DNA from: Leptodontidium sp. MPI-SDFR-AT-0119
Lineage: Eukaryota; Ascomycota; Leotiomycetes; Helotiales; Leptodontidiaceae
Assembly: GCA_020726505.1 (NCBI GenBank)
Contig: JAHLEZ010000001.1
Span: 2,728,001-2,792,000 of the forward strand
DNA: 64,000 nucleotides
Reading direction: 5' to 3'
Part shown: in pieces, positions 1 through 9,751 of the stretch
Layout of the letters: each line of letters starts with the position of its first letter
How positions within the stretch are numbered: position 1 is the stretch's first letter
The notes under the pieces: model-generated
The model's input: the letters and a program-made list of their open reading frames with translations, nothing else
Told to the model about the DNA's origin: nothing
Database searches by the model: none
Made by a program: the position numbers and the translations under genes

Positions 1-1
1 A

Positions 2-772
2 GGCCTCACCTGTGGCGTAGCCATAAACGGTACCAACATGTCCGGAAACACCACCAACTGCCTGACTCCAACACAAGTACAGACCTTGAAGAGCATTTAC
101 TCACCACTCCTCGACGCGAATGGAGATCTCGTTTACCCACGTCTGCAACCAGGCGCTGAACGAACTGGCGCCCCACAAACATACTTCATGGGCCAACGAT
201 TCGGCGCAGCTGACTGGTTCGCATATGCAATCTTCAACGACCCTAATTGGGACCCGTTATCCCTAACTCCCGCAGACTATGTCCTCTCCTCCAGCATGAA
301 CAGATTCAACATCGAAACATTTGAAGGCGATCTCTCTGCTTTCCAAAAGAAGGGTGGGAAATTACTGCATTACCACGGCTTGGCGGATGGAGTCATCTCT
401 GGCGAAAACTCCCCTCGCTATTATCAGCATGTGTCAGACACCATGGGTCTTGCTTCAGCTGAGCTCGATGAGTTTTACCGCTACTTCACCGTCTCGGGGA
501 TGGCTCATTGTGCAGGAGGGCCGGGTGCGGCGAATATTGGGAATATGGCGAGGAACTCGGCGTCGTTGGATCCGCAGGAGAATGTGTTGATGAGGATGGT
601 TGAGTGGGTGGAGAATGGAAAGGCTCCGGAAAGTATCACTGGAACTGCTTTTGTGGACGGAAACCCCGAGTCTGGAGTAGCTTTTAAGAGGAGGCATTGT
701 AAATGGCCGGCTAGGAATCAGTACCAGGGCAGTGGGGATACAAACAATGAGGATGACTGGGAGTGTGTTTGA
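2..772 (+). CDS. Tannase/feruloyl esterase family protein, 3' part only
   Basis: This is the C-terminal part of a secreted tannase/feruloyl esterase-type hydrolase. The family cleaves ester bonds in gallotannins or in ferulate-decorated plant cell-wall sugars. The reading frame is already open at base 2, so the start, signal peptide and the Cys-Ser nucleophile motif lie outside the window. Visible are the stretch carrying the likely catalytic Asp (HGLADG, about 115 residues after the first in-window Met) and the catalytic His followed by the Cys of the family's CS-D-HC disulfide (MAHCAGGPG). The C-terminus is hydrophilic and acidic, as is usual. It is tail-to-tail with the rhamnosidase, about 290 bp away, and both enzymes would act on plant polymers. 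Substrate class (tannin or ferulate) cannot be decided from this part. Confidence 0.9.
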   Translation, partial: GLTCGVAINGTNMSGNTTNCLTPTQVQTLKSIYSPLLDANGDLVYPRLQPGAERTGAPQTYFMGQRFGAADWFAYAIFNDPNWDPLSLTPADYVLSSSMNRFNIETFEGDLSAFQKKGGKLLHYHGLADGVISGENSPRYYQHVSDTMGLASAELDEFYRYFTVSGMAHCAGGPGAANIGNMARNSASLDPQENVLMRMVEWVENGKAPESITGTAFVDGNPESGVAFKRRHCKWPARNQYQGSGDTNNEDDWECV

Positions 773-1061
773 TCGGGTATACTCTGGAGGGAGAACGAAA
801 TCACTTCAGTGGTGGAACAGGAGAGGAAGTTTTTGGAGTCTGAAATGCGGAAAGCTGTATTTCAAGGAGCCATAGGCAGGGCTACGAGAAGTAAATATGC
901 TGTGCAGCGATGACGATATCAGATAGTCACTATCAAATCTCAAATCCATGTGTATATAGAATCAGGCTATTGCCATTTTCCCGTGCTTGTTGGAGAGACT
1001 TCAAGAATACTTTCAACCCCACCAATTAATTGCTAATAGCAACACCCCCAGAACCTCGCCA

Positions 1062-3542
1062 TCACATGATTCTTTTGAGCTCAACTGACAAAAGCTCCCT
1101 GCTGAAAGAACTCATAACAAGCTCCTCCTCCACGCCAGGAAGTTTTAAAATGACGGGGACGTCGAAGACCTCCCCGGAGGGCTTCTTCACGTCCAGCGAC
1201 AGACTTACAACATCCATATTCTTCCGCTCCCAACGAACATGTGCGATTGCCATTTCGGTCGTCCCTTTCATTGGAATAGGCACCTTGGAGTCCATCGTTT
1301 TGAACAGCCCCAGCCTAGGTTTGAACGATATAGATCTCCATCCCGGTGTTAAGGGCGTTAATCCCGCAACCTCGGCCGTGAATTCGTAAATGGGAGCACT
1401 ACCCCACGCATGGCAATCCGAACGTTGGGACACGTTGTCTTCGACCCATGTTGTGACATTGTTTGCAAGTTGATCCGTCCATGGAGTCCAGAAGTCGTGG
1501 AAATGGGTATCGTACAAGTCTCCACCCACAAGTGAGAGTGCTCTCAAGGTATAGAATGACATTGCGATGGATGGTGTAGTGAACTCCTGGTTTGACAGAG
1601 CATTGCGGAGCAAGTTTTGCGCATCAGCGCCGGTTATGGCACCGCTGAGAATTGCCCATACCTGGTTGTGTTGGCTGTACTCGCTCAATGGTGCATCCGT
1701 GGCGAGACCATCTGTGAAGAATTCGCCGTCGAAACAACGTTGCCGAAGAGAGCTGATCAGACTAGCCGAACGTTCTGTGTACTCATTCGAAAGCCCCTCT
1801 CTTCCAGCTGACTGTAAAACGGGAGCGATTTGTTGCAGTGTGTATGCATATAACGAGCTTGAGAATGTTTGGAATCCTGTGCGCTTTCCTGCAGGTGGGA
1901 TGCCTCTTGGCTTCCATGCTTCCGTCCAGTCAACGAAATCCCAAAAGTCATCTGTCTCGTAACATCTGACTAGTCCCAGCTCTGGGTGAACTCGACGTTT
2001 GAACGAGTCCAGCACGGCATCGCATATTGGAAGGAACTCGGACGTGAATGCCATGTCTCCGTAGCGCTGGAAGTGATCTACCACCATGCAGATCCAGAAT
2101 AAAGAAAAATTCGGGATGATTTGGAGGTGCTCACAGGGAGCACGACTTGCTGTCAGTCCGAGAGCTGGTTGGAATGAATTTCGGATCTGCACGATTGCTT
2201 GGCGGGCGAGGCGGTCGTCACCAGAGAGGTAGTACGTGAAGAGAGCCGAGCTGCGAGTGTCCATTGCGTATTGGAGTTGCTCATAAAATGGACAGTCTTC
2301 GTAACAGTCGTGCATACAGTTCTCCAGTGTGAGAACGCTTGTATCCCATAATCTCTGCACTGGCAAGCCTTGATCCACCCCGTCTGTAGAAATGTGTGCT
2401 TTGACATCCAGTGGGTAGTTTGTCCGAGTAACGTCAACACCGTGGAGGATCAGATCGGATTCTTCTGCCACCTCGATGTCGAGGGCGACGAACCGGAAGG
2501 TACGAAAATGGAAGGGTGTGAACACTTCCAGGTTGTCTTCTGCTCTACGATATGCCGCTGTGGAACCATCCTGTTCAACGTCGACTCCACGGAATTGAAA
2601 AGTATCGTAGGGACCGAAAAGTTTCTTGCTTGTGTCACGGCGATCACCCTTGCGGAGAAAGTGCGGACTGTCTAGAGTATCCTCATAACACTCGGAATAC
2701 GTGATTTTGATTACAGATCCAGCAGTATGTGGTCGAGTAAACGTGAGTGAGAGGAATGCTGTGAGATGGTGGCTGGCCTCGATCTCAACATGATGTCTGG
2801 TGCCAGCAGGTAATTTGATTGGATGGGCCTGTCCAGCAGTACCAAGAAGGCAGTTTCTCCATTCACTTTCTCCAACTGCGCTCTGACTACTCCGAACATT
2901 ATGTATTGCAGAGAAAGCTGCTGGACGAAGTTTTTGAAATGGGATCTGACGCGGCACAAGATGCCACGGTGATAGATAACCAAAGGCTGTGAAGACCTTG
3001 TGGGGTGTGGCAGGTATCCACTGCATCGCGCCAGAGTTTCGCATATCCACTGCTTCGAAGATGTGGAGAAACATGTCATCTTCAAGGATAGGCAGGATGG
3101 AGGACGTATCAACTGCGGTTTCCCAACTTTCGCTGGTTTCAATGCTGAAATCTATCGGTGGATCATTGAGATCGCGAGAATGCTGTATGCGTAAACCGCC
3201 CTGTGGCATTCGAGGGAAGCTTGTCCCAAATCGAGTGCCATAATAAAGTCGAAGAACTCGAACGGTGAAGATGTTACGTCCAGTTTTCAGATAGGGCTGT
3301 ATGTCTAAGTCATCGAAGTACCAGGCTTGGGAGTCTCCTTTCACGGGGCCATAATTCACGAACGTCGAATTGATGTAGATTTTGTACCGAGTATCTGCAG
3401 TGATGGAGATAAAAATCGGCTGCGAAGGACACTCAGCGAGATCCACCTGTCGTCTGAAGTGAACGAAACCACCTGCTGAAGTTTCGCTGGGACTTTCTTT
3501 CCATTGTGAATTCCAAATCCAGGAACGATCGTGAAGTGACAT
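1062..3542 (-). CDS. Alpha-L-rhamnosidase-like glycoside hydrolase (GH78 type)
   Basis: Single-exon gene of 826 codons starting at an ATG. The layout matches GH78-type enzymes: an N-terminal beta-sandwich with a lectin-like region (Tyr/Trp-rich, residues about 1-230), then a six-hairpin catalytic domain. The segment around residues 410-420 (DCYEDCPFYEQLQY) lines up with the DCP-x-x-E stretch of GH78 proteins that precedes the catalytic acid region. A Trp/His-rich region (SDCHAWGSAPIYEF) near residue 720 and a final beta domain follow. No signal peptide is visible, so it probably acts inside the cell on imported rhamnosides such as flavonoid glycosides or pectin fragments. It is divergent from the sugar transporter pseudogene and convergent with the esterase, suggesting a catabolic cluster. 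The family is secure; the substrate is inferred. Confidence 0.85.
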   Translation of the reverse strand: MSLHDRSWIWNSQWKESPSETSAGGFVHFRRQVDLAECPSQPIFISITADTRYKIYINSTFVNYGPVKGDSQAWYFDDLDIQPYLKTGRNIFTVRVLRLYYGTRFGTSFPRMPQGGLRIQHSRDLNDPPIDFSIETSESWETAVDTSSILPILEDDMFLHIFEAVDMRNSGAMQWIPATPHKVFTAFGYLSPWHLVPRQIPFQKLRPAAFSAIHNVRSSQSAVGESEWRNCLLGTAGQAHPIKLPAGTRHHVEIEASHHLTAFLSLTFTRPHTAGSVIKITYSECYEDTLDSPHFLRKGDRRDTSKKLFGPYDTFQFRGVDVEQDGSTAAYRRAEDNLEVFTPFHFRTFRFVALDIEVAEESDLILHGVDVTRTNYPLDVKAHISTDGVDQGLPVQRLWDTSVLTLENCMHDCYEDCPFYEQLQYAMDTRSSALFTYYLSGDDRLARQAIVQIRNSFQPALGLTASRAPCEHLQIIPNFSLFWICMVVDHFQRYGDMAFTSEFLPICDAVLDSFKRRVHPELGLVRCYETDDFWDFVDWTEAWKPRGIPPAGKRTGFQTFSSSLYAYTLQQIAPVLQSAGREGLSNEYTERSASLISSLRQRCFDGEFFTDGLATDAPLSEYSQHNQVWAILSGAITGADAQNLLRNALSNQEFTTPSIAMSFYTLRALSLVGGDLYDTHFHDFWTPWTDQLANNVTTWVEDNVSQRSDCHAWGSAPIYEFTAEVAGLTPLTPGWRSISFKPRLGLFKTMDSKVPIPMKGTTEMAIAHVRWERKNMDVVSLSLDVKKPSGEVFDVPVILKLPGVEEELVMSSFSRELLSVELKRIM

Positions 3543-5171
3543 GCTGGATTACAGTGTGGGTCGAGGATTCCGCGGGTTGTAGAATGGCAATGCGGGTGCT
3601 GCTTCAAAGACTTCCGAAATAGACCGATGATTATAAAGCTCTGAGGGGTTGAAGTCGTCCAAGACGTTGATAGAGATCTCAAGAGTCAAGCTGCAGTCCA
3701 GAGATGTAAGTCCCTCTGTAGTCTCATCGCGAGCCTCGGATTTCTCGGATTGCGCTCTTGAACTGCACCGAGCCGAGAAGGGATGTGTCCCTGAGAAGCG
3801 AAAATTTGCCGCAAAACGAATGAATTAGTGGCGTGAAGTAGCTCCTATTCAACGAGTAGGTTGTTGATATGGCAACTTGCTGAGCCGTGTATCATGCCCT
3901 TCCTCTCTCCCCCCGCCCCCCAAATCGCTGACCTGTTGATCTCCGCGTACGGCTGAACTCCGGGCTCGGAGACAAAAGATACCTTAGCGCTGTCAATATA
4001 ACCAGAGCTTGAGGCTACCCCGCACATATGAACATGGAGAAGAGGTGACACAAGTCTACTGTTCGGTCTCAATAGCACCGAAATGAAGAATCTGGGGCTT
4101 GGTGGCTTGATCAGCCTATGCGGTACATTTCTGCGTAGTATTTGGTGTTGACAATATTGATGCTTCACTTCCTGGTGCTTCTCATGTTATTGGATCTCGG
4201 TTGGCTTTACTCCGGGTCCTGAAGGACGGCAGAGATGCTCCTACAACACAGTTTCGGGTGAACCCCGGGCTACAGCATCAACGATTGTAGATCTCTGACT
4301 AAAAATGCCACCTCAATCTCCGATGGCTAGACAAAAGAGAGAGTAAGCAATCACATGGAATTCAATCCTCAAGGCATAGTTGCACAAAACTTACACCCGT
4401 TATTCAAACACATGATAACGCATTGCTGACAAAACAATCACCTCGGCCTTCAAACTGCGGTAGAGACGCCGTACAGTTAGTACTCATGGCATGAACTCCC
4501 AAGCCACATCCCTAGAGGAAACATTCGATTCAATAACCAGGACAGTGGCTTGATAAACAATACACAATAATGTATACGACCAAGAACTTAATTTGGATTG
4601 GTTTGCATTGGCAGCAGTCAGCAAGCTGCAGATCCAAGCCAAAGCTATGATGGGATAGGGTAAGCGGGGTTGAATCTGGCCAAAAGCTGGGGAATGGGAA
4701 CCACAATCAAGACTACCACCTACCGGTAAGTTAAGCACATGTTTCTAAGGTAATAATAACATGTGTGCTTTAGCTCCCGCCTGCGGTTATTCTTCGGCTG
4801 CCAGAAGATCTCCGTATTTGTAGATGATATTCTGGGGTAAGAACAATCCCCAAGTGTAGTTTCAAGAAGGCCATGGCAAAAGCAGTTTTTGAGGAGAAAC
4901 GGATGGCGAGAAGATTATCACCGGGCTAAATACTGCCGAAGAGTAAGAAGTGCGTTTTTTCTTCATTCTTGAAGACTCAACTAAAGCATATAATATGTTC
5001 TGGTTCAACCCTGCTTTATGACTTAACCGATGTCAAGAAATCCTCATTCTACCATCAATTGATTCCATTGAACTTCTCCAAACCTCAAGCAAGACAACAT
5101 ACGTCTTGGTTGTGGCGAAGCTCGAATCAAATATTTCATCAGGCCTTTCTTGCCTACAACTCTACGACAAG
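3543..5171. other. Divergent intergenic region
   Basis: No convincing gene is seen between the rhamnosidase and the transporter pseudogene. The region would hold both promoters. A near-palindrome lies at about 4733-4777: arms reading AAGCACATGTT and AACATGTGTGCTT separated by about 14 bases. It could be a regulator site, but nothing in the sequence proves this. Confidence 0.4.
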
Positions 5172-6855
5172 ATGGCTGGCGCTCCAGTGTCGCCTGAAGG
5201 GGCCAAATCCACCACAGTGCTGCCATAAGTAGCTTCCATGGCCATGCCTCAGGGAACAATCGACCATACGAAATGGTGGAAGCACAAGAATCTCCGGACA
5301 TTGAATCTGCTGCTATTCTTCCCCCTCCTCTCAATTTTCACACTTGGGTATGTAAAGTCAACTCCGGACGACGAACCATATTCACTTAGTACAGTGCAAC
5401 TGACTGCCATTTGTAGTTTCGATGGCTCAATGATGAATGGCCTGCAAGCCGTCGACAAATGGCGAAGCTACTTCGGACAACCGACTGGTGTAACTCTCGG
5501 TCTCTTCAACGGCGCATATCCTATCGGGGGTCTCATCGCAGTCCCTTTCATCTCCTCCATCAGCGATCGCCATGGGCGCCGAGCAGGCATTGCGGCCGGT
5601 GCGTTGACATGTTGTCTTGGTGCGGCATTACAAGGAGCAGCCGTCAATATCTCGATGTTTGTTGTGTCCCGCGGCATCATCGGTGCCGGTAGCGTTTTGA
5701 TAAACGCTTCTGGTGCACCGCTCATCACGGAAATCGCCCATCCCCATCACAGGACAACTGTAACGGCACTTTTCCAGACCTCTTACGCTCTTGGGTCTAT
5801 CATCGCTGCTTGGACGACCTTCGGGACGTTTCGAATTGATGGTACGGCATCGTGGCGCATACCATCTGCTATGCAGGGACTTCCTTCTATCATTCAACTT
5901 CTTGGTATCTGGTTCGTTCCCGAGAGTCCAAGGTGGCTCATCTCTCGAGACAGAGCACCGGAAGCATTGAACATGTTAGCCAAGTATCATGCAGAGGGCA
6001 ATGCCGACGATCCCCTTGTGCAATTCGAGTATAACGAAATTGTGGACACTCTTGCCGAAGATAGAGCGAACGATCGCGGGAGTTGGTGGAAGAACTATCT
6101 TGGGTTTGTTCGAACGCCCGGCAACCGTCTTCGACTGTTCATTCTCTTCTGGTGTGCCTGCATCAGCCAGATGTCCGGCAACGCTTTCATATCCTACTAC
6201 TTGGCGCCCATCTTGACTTCTGCCGGATTGAAGACAAGCTTGCAACAAACACTTATCAATGCAACGTCACAGATGCTATCATGGTTCTCCGCGTTGTACT
6301 TTGCCACCTTACCAGCCGAGCTAGGTCGTCGAACTTTATTCCGTTGGAGTTTGGGGTTTGTACTTGTCTGCCTAGTGGCCATAACAGCAGGGAGCGCGGT
6401 CTTCGCACAAAACCCTACCAACCGCTCTGCCGGTCACGCCGTCGTCGCATTTCTATACCTCTTCTCTCCCGCCTACAACCTAGGCCTGAACGGCAATCTA
6501 GGACTCTACATCACTGAGATCGTGCCCTACAACCTACGGCTTCGGGGCATGGCGGTCTTCCAGTTCTGGACTCTGGCATTCATTCTGCTCTCGACGTTTG
6601 CGATTCCCGTGGGGCTGGAAGATATGGATTGGAAATTCTATACTATTTTCATTGGGTGGGTTGTGATTGAGTGAGGGGTGGTGTTTTGGCTTTATCCGGA
6701 GACGAAGGGGCCTTCGTTGGAGGAAATTGCTTGGATTTTTGATAGGCCGACGGAGATGGATTTGAAGTTCGGGAAGGATATGGAGGCTGTTGATGATATG
6801 AGGCTGTTGATGATATGAGGCTGTTGATGATAAGGGTGCGGCTGCGGAGATGGTG
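5172..6855 (+). pseudogene. MFS sugar (lactose/hexose-type) transporter, inactivated
   Basis: Remains of a 12-helix MFS sugar permease. The longest open part is 5238-6674 (478 codons). It has the RHGRR-type loop (SDRHGRRAG), the PESPRW motif of the central loop and helices 1-11. Three lesions are visible. (1) A well-placed ATG at 5172 leads in frame into TAA at 5226-5228, so the N-terminus is lost or restarts at 5238. (2) An in-frame TGA at 6672-6674 interrupts helix 12, yet the frame continues directly into the family hallmark YPETKGPSLEEI. (3) A 17-bp unit is present three times at 6783-6833; the two extra copies add 34 bp and shift the frame. With a single unit the frame would continue to a typical acidic tail ending in EMVEHK and a TAA near 6855. 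An unlikely alternative is a functional protein truncated in helix 12. Confidence 0.8.
6783..6833 (+). repeat. Triplicated 17-bp tandem repeat
   Basis: The unit GAGGCTGTTGATGATAT occurs at 6783-6799 and 6800-6816, and with a last-base change at 6817-6833. Because 17 is not a multiple of three, the expansion breaks the reading frame of the sugar transporter C-terminus. Confidence 0.95.
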
Positions 6856-7370
6856 GAACATAAATAAACGGTTGAACACACCCTCGTGGTGTTGGATCTG
6901 ACGGAAGTTGGTGCGCAGCAGCACGAGGCACAAGTTCAGGCTTGTCTTAGTACAGATCCGATAGGACAGGAAATATTGAAAGAATGCATCGCTTTAACCC
7001 ATATTCCATATCGTATTATAGTATACCATAATTATGTCTCGGATACACAAGTAACAGCTTCATCCTTCAAGCGTTGATAAATTTTATTTGGTGCAAGATG
7101 TATACTCTAAGCCCGAAAAGTGTTTTGAACGGAATTAATACAAATTTTCACGCCAGAGTTCACAAATTATCTTCCAATTACCCCCAAAGTCCTCATTCTC
7201 ATTAATGTAAAATAGCCTCTCCGCTCTTCGGCTGTCCGCGGAACCTGACGCAACGTCAGATCATGAGACGAACTTGGCGAAGGTATGAGGCTGACGATCT
7301 TCAAAAAAAGACTTTTCGCTGAGATGCAGCTCCCCTAGTCGCATTGTGGCCCAGCCTCATTTTAAGGGAG
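6856..7370. other. Intergenic region
   Basis: AT-rich sequence between the transporter pseudogene and the tail of the phosphotransferase locus. I see no gene, RNA or clear repeat in it. Confidence 0.4.
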
Positions 7371-7759
7371 CCTGGCTACGATAATACCCAATATCATAGG
7401 CCGTATTGCGAATACCATTGGAAGGACGAGTCGGCATTATCGTGAATGAGCTCAATGAACTATATGAGGGCAGACAAAGTTCTTGAAGTTACCTGATGAG
7501 GTCTTGCCATCACTGCCATTAGTTCTTCTGGTGTTGATTTCTCCATATCGACATTATAACGTTTGGAGAAGGCCTTCCGAGCTTCATGATGGAGATGGCT
7601 CACCTTGCCAGCTACTGCGACGTTCACTGAATATGCAGTCAACTGATATCGGCAGTGTTGGTCCGTACAGCCGAAATAGTATGGAGCACCGCATGCGACG
7701 TGAATGTCTTGACCCTCTGGGTAAGCAAAACTAGAGCGGGATGTAACAGCGGTCTCCAT
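7371..7759 (-). other. Open extension downstream of the APH-like gene, possible small gene
   Basis: The phosphotransferase frame stays open after its TAG at 7790-7792 and reads through an ATG at 7757-7759 for about 90 more codons. This part contains GAPYYFGCTDQHC and STPEELMAVMARPHQ, which look protein-like. A GTAACT site follows at about 7490; joining to the AG just before 7460 gives a short ending (FIELIHDNADSSF) and a TGA near 7390, but that intron would be only about 33 nt. It may be a separate small gene, an extended C-terminus reached by read-through, or chance. I do not recognise a family. Confidence 0.3.
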
Positions 7760-7789
7760 GACAGAGACGGCAGAATCGTCACGAGGCGC

Positions 7790-9206
7790 CTAGACACAAC
7801 CGCGGATATCGTGGTCCATCCACCCTGGGTCAAGGCAGGCCCAGCAGTACGAACACTTCGAGCCCATAAAGTCAAAAACTCGCATAGGACCACTCATAGC
7901 CAAATAGCCAAAGAAGTCCGCCAGTTTTGTCTCAATGATACCCGTACCATCTAAATATTTCTGTACTTGGGTGACATAGTCCGCTTCAAATCGTTCCCAT
8001 AACCAGTCTTCATCGAAAAGGAAAACTTCACCAAGAAGCTGATGGTACTCGAACTTTCCGCCCTGGCTCCAGGATTCTTCCATCAACTTGGACATGATCA
8101 GGGGGCCTGATTTGACAATTTTCATCTCCTCCTGCTGCAGGATTCCGACAAATTTCTTGAACTTCGCACCGTATCCGGCCTGTTGGCCCGAATCCCAAAC
8201 TGCTGGCCAGTCCTTACAGAGCCACCGTGGTGGTGATAGCAAGAGCTCTAATGGTCCGGCGTAGGTCCATTCCCAGTCGAACACAGCGACGATCTTTCCA
8301 TCCCTAACAATCATATTACCTGGACGGAAGTCGTCGCACACGCGCGCGAAAGGGCCATGGTTCAACTTGTCGCACACAAATTGTGGAGTAATCGACGTAA
8401 AGAGTCGGCGGCGATTTAACTTCTTGATTGCGTCTTCACGATCGTCGATCGAGTTTTGCTGTTGGAGTAGGTGGACCAACTTTTGCTCCGCAATTTTGAG
8501 GAAGTATTGAGACGTCGATGTATAAGGCTTCGAGTAACCTGACATAAATCTTCGATTTAGAGACTTGGCATATCAAGATCAAGTTCGAGGGCTTACTATA
8601 AAGATCCACACCTCCACCCCTAAGAAGCTCATTGATGGCCAATGTCAGCGGCCCTGTTCTCACGGACCATGTGGGTTGATCTGCACGGATATCCATAGAC
8701 AAAGATCCAATCGAATCGAATCTGCAATTTGAAAGTTGTAGAAGGAAGCCCGCGATCTGACGATAAATGCTCTCCTCAAAACCCAGGTTTGAGTTGCCGT
8801 CGAACAGTTTGACGCCAAGGTTGTCTCCAACAACGAATTCGGTAATCATGAATGGACCGAAGCCTCCCACGTTGTCTTCTGCTGTCCCGAAGGCTATGAT
8901 ATCTGGGACGGGAATACTTGTAGTTGACTTGATGTATTTCATCACTGCTACTTCGTCGCGGACCTTCTTCTCCATAAACATAACACGCCCAGGTTTAGGA
9001 ACGCGCACAATCCACCGAAGGCCATCAGCGAATACAACCTTGAAGCACACGTTGAAGCTACCTCCGAGTACACATTCCACAGTACACTGCGGCTAGTCAG
9101 GACGATGCTTTGCCGCCAAACGCATCACATCTTCGTCGTGGACATTAGTTATCCAGTTTCGAAGAGTCGATTCTCGAGACCTCTCTATGATGAGATCGTA
9201 GTCCAT
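7790..9206 (-). pseudogene. APH-type phosphotransferase family gene with in-frame stop
   Basis: Protein-kinase-like fold of the aminoglycoside phosphotransferase (APH) family, which is expanded in filamentous fungi and mostly of unknown substrate. Two exons, 9206-8597 and 8538-7790, are joined by a 58-nt intron (GTAAGC...TCAG) that keeps phase. Seen in order are a glycine-rich loop (VLGGSFNVCF), the ATP-site Lys region (VRVPKPG), the catalytic loop (DDFRPGNMIV, with Cys-Asp in place of the usual His-Gly) and the metal-binding DWEW. The frame from the upstream ATG at 9206 is interrupted by TAG at 9093-9095 (codon 38) just before the glycine-rich loop. The residues on both sides read as one continuous N-terminus. 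A 42-nt in-frame intron (GTGATG...CGCAG) could remove the stop but would also remove protein-like sequence. A nonsense lesion is the simplest reading. Confidence 0.65.
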
Positions 9207-9751
9207 GACTTCTATATCGTAAAGTCAAGGACGCAGCTTCGGGAGGGTGGGTGCAAGAAGACTAAGGCTGAACGTTATTTCAGAGGTTCCAAGGTTTGGG
9301 CATTGACTAGACCAAAAGCAATTAACCGATCACATGACGTTGTGGCTCAAAAATGATAGATAATTGAATTAATAAAGCCCATTTGCCATTGCACGTACAA
9401 ACAAAAGCATGCCCCCCTCCACAGCCTTAGAAGCTTTAGTAGCTTGTGCAGCTATGTCAGCTTTGTTCTCAGTCCTCTTCCTCAACGAGGAATCGCCTTG
9501 GTCCTGCATAACCTGTGCTTTTTCGGATCATTCACAGCCTATAACGGGAAGAGACTCAGCAGCAAAGAGAAAACAAGGTAGAAGAGATCTGGCTCTTGTA
9601 ACACATGAGGACTACCTGCCCTCCTCATCACCCCTAGGTCGGCATCAGTGCGGGATTTCTTCTGATTCAATCCTTGGCCCGGCCTGTATTTCAGAAGGCG
9701 GGAAGTCTGGGTTTAGGTCATGTATGTCTCTCTAAAATACACATTCCCATT
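9207..9751. other. Intergenic region
   Basis: Spacer between the two tandem phosphotransferase-fold genes. It contains only short open frames with no recognisable motif. It should hold the promoter of the APH-like gene and the 3' end of the AIM9-like transcript. Confidence 0.35.
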
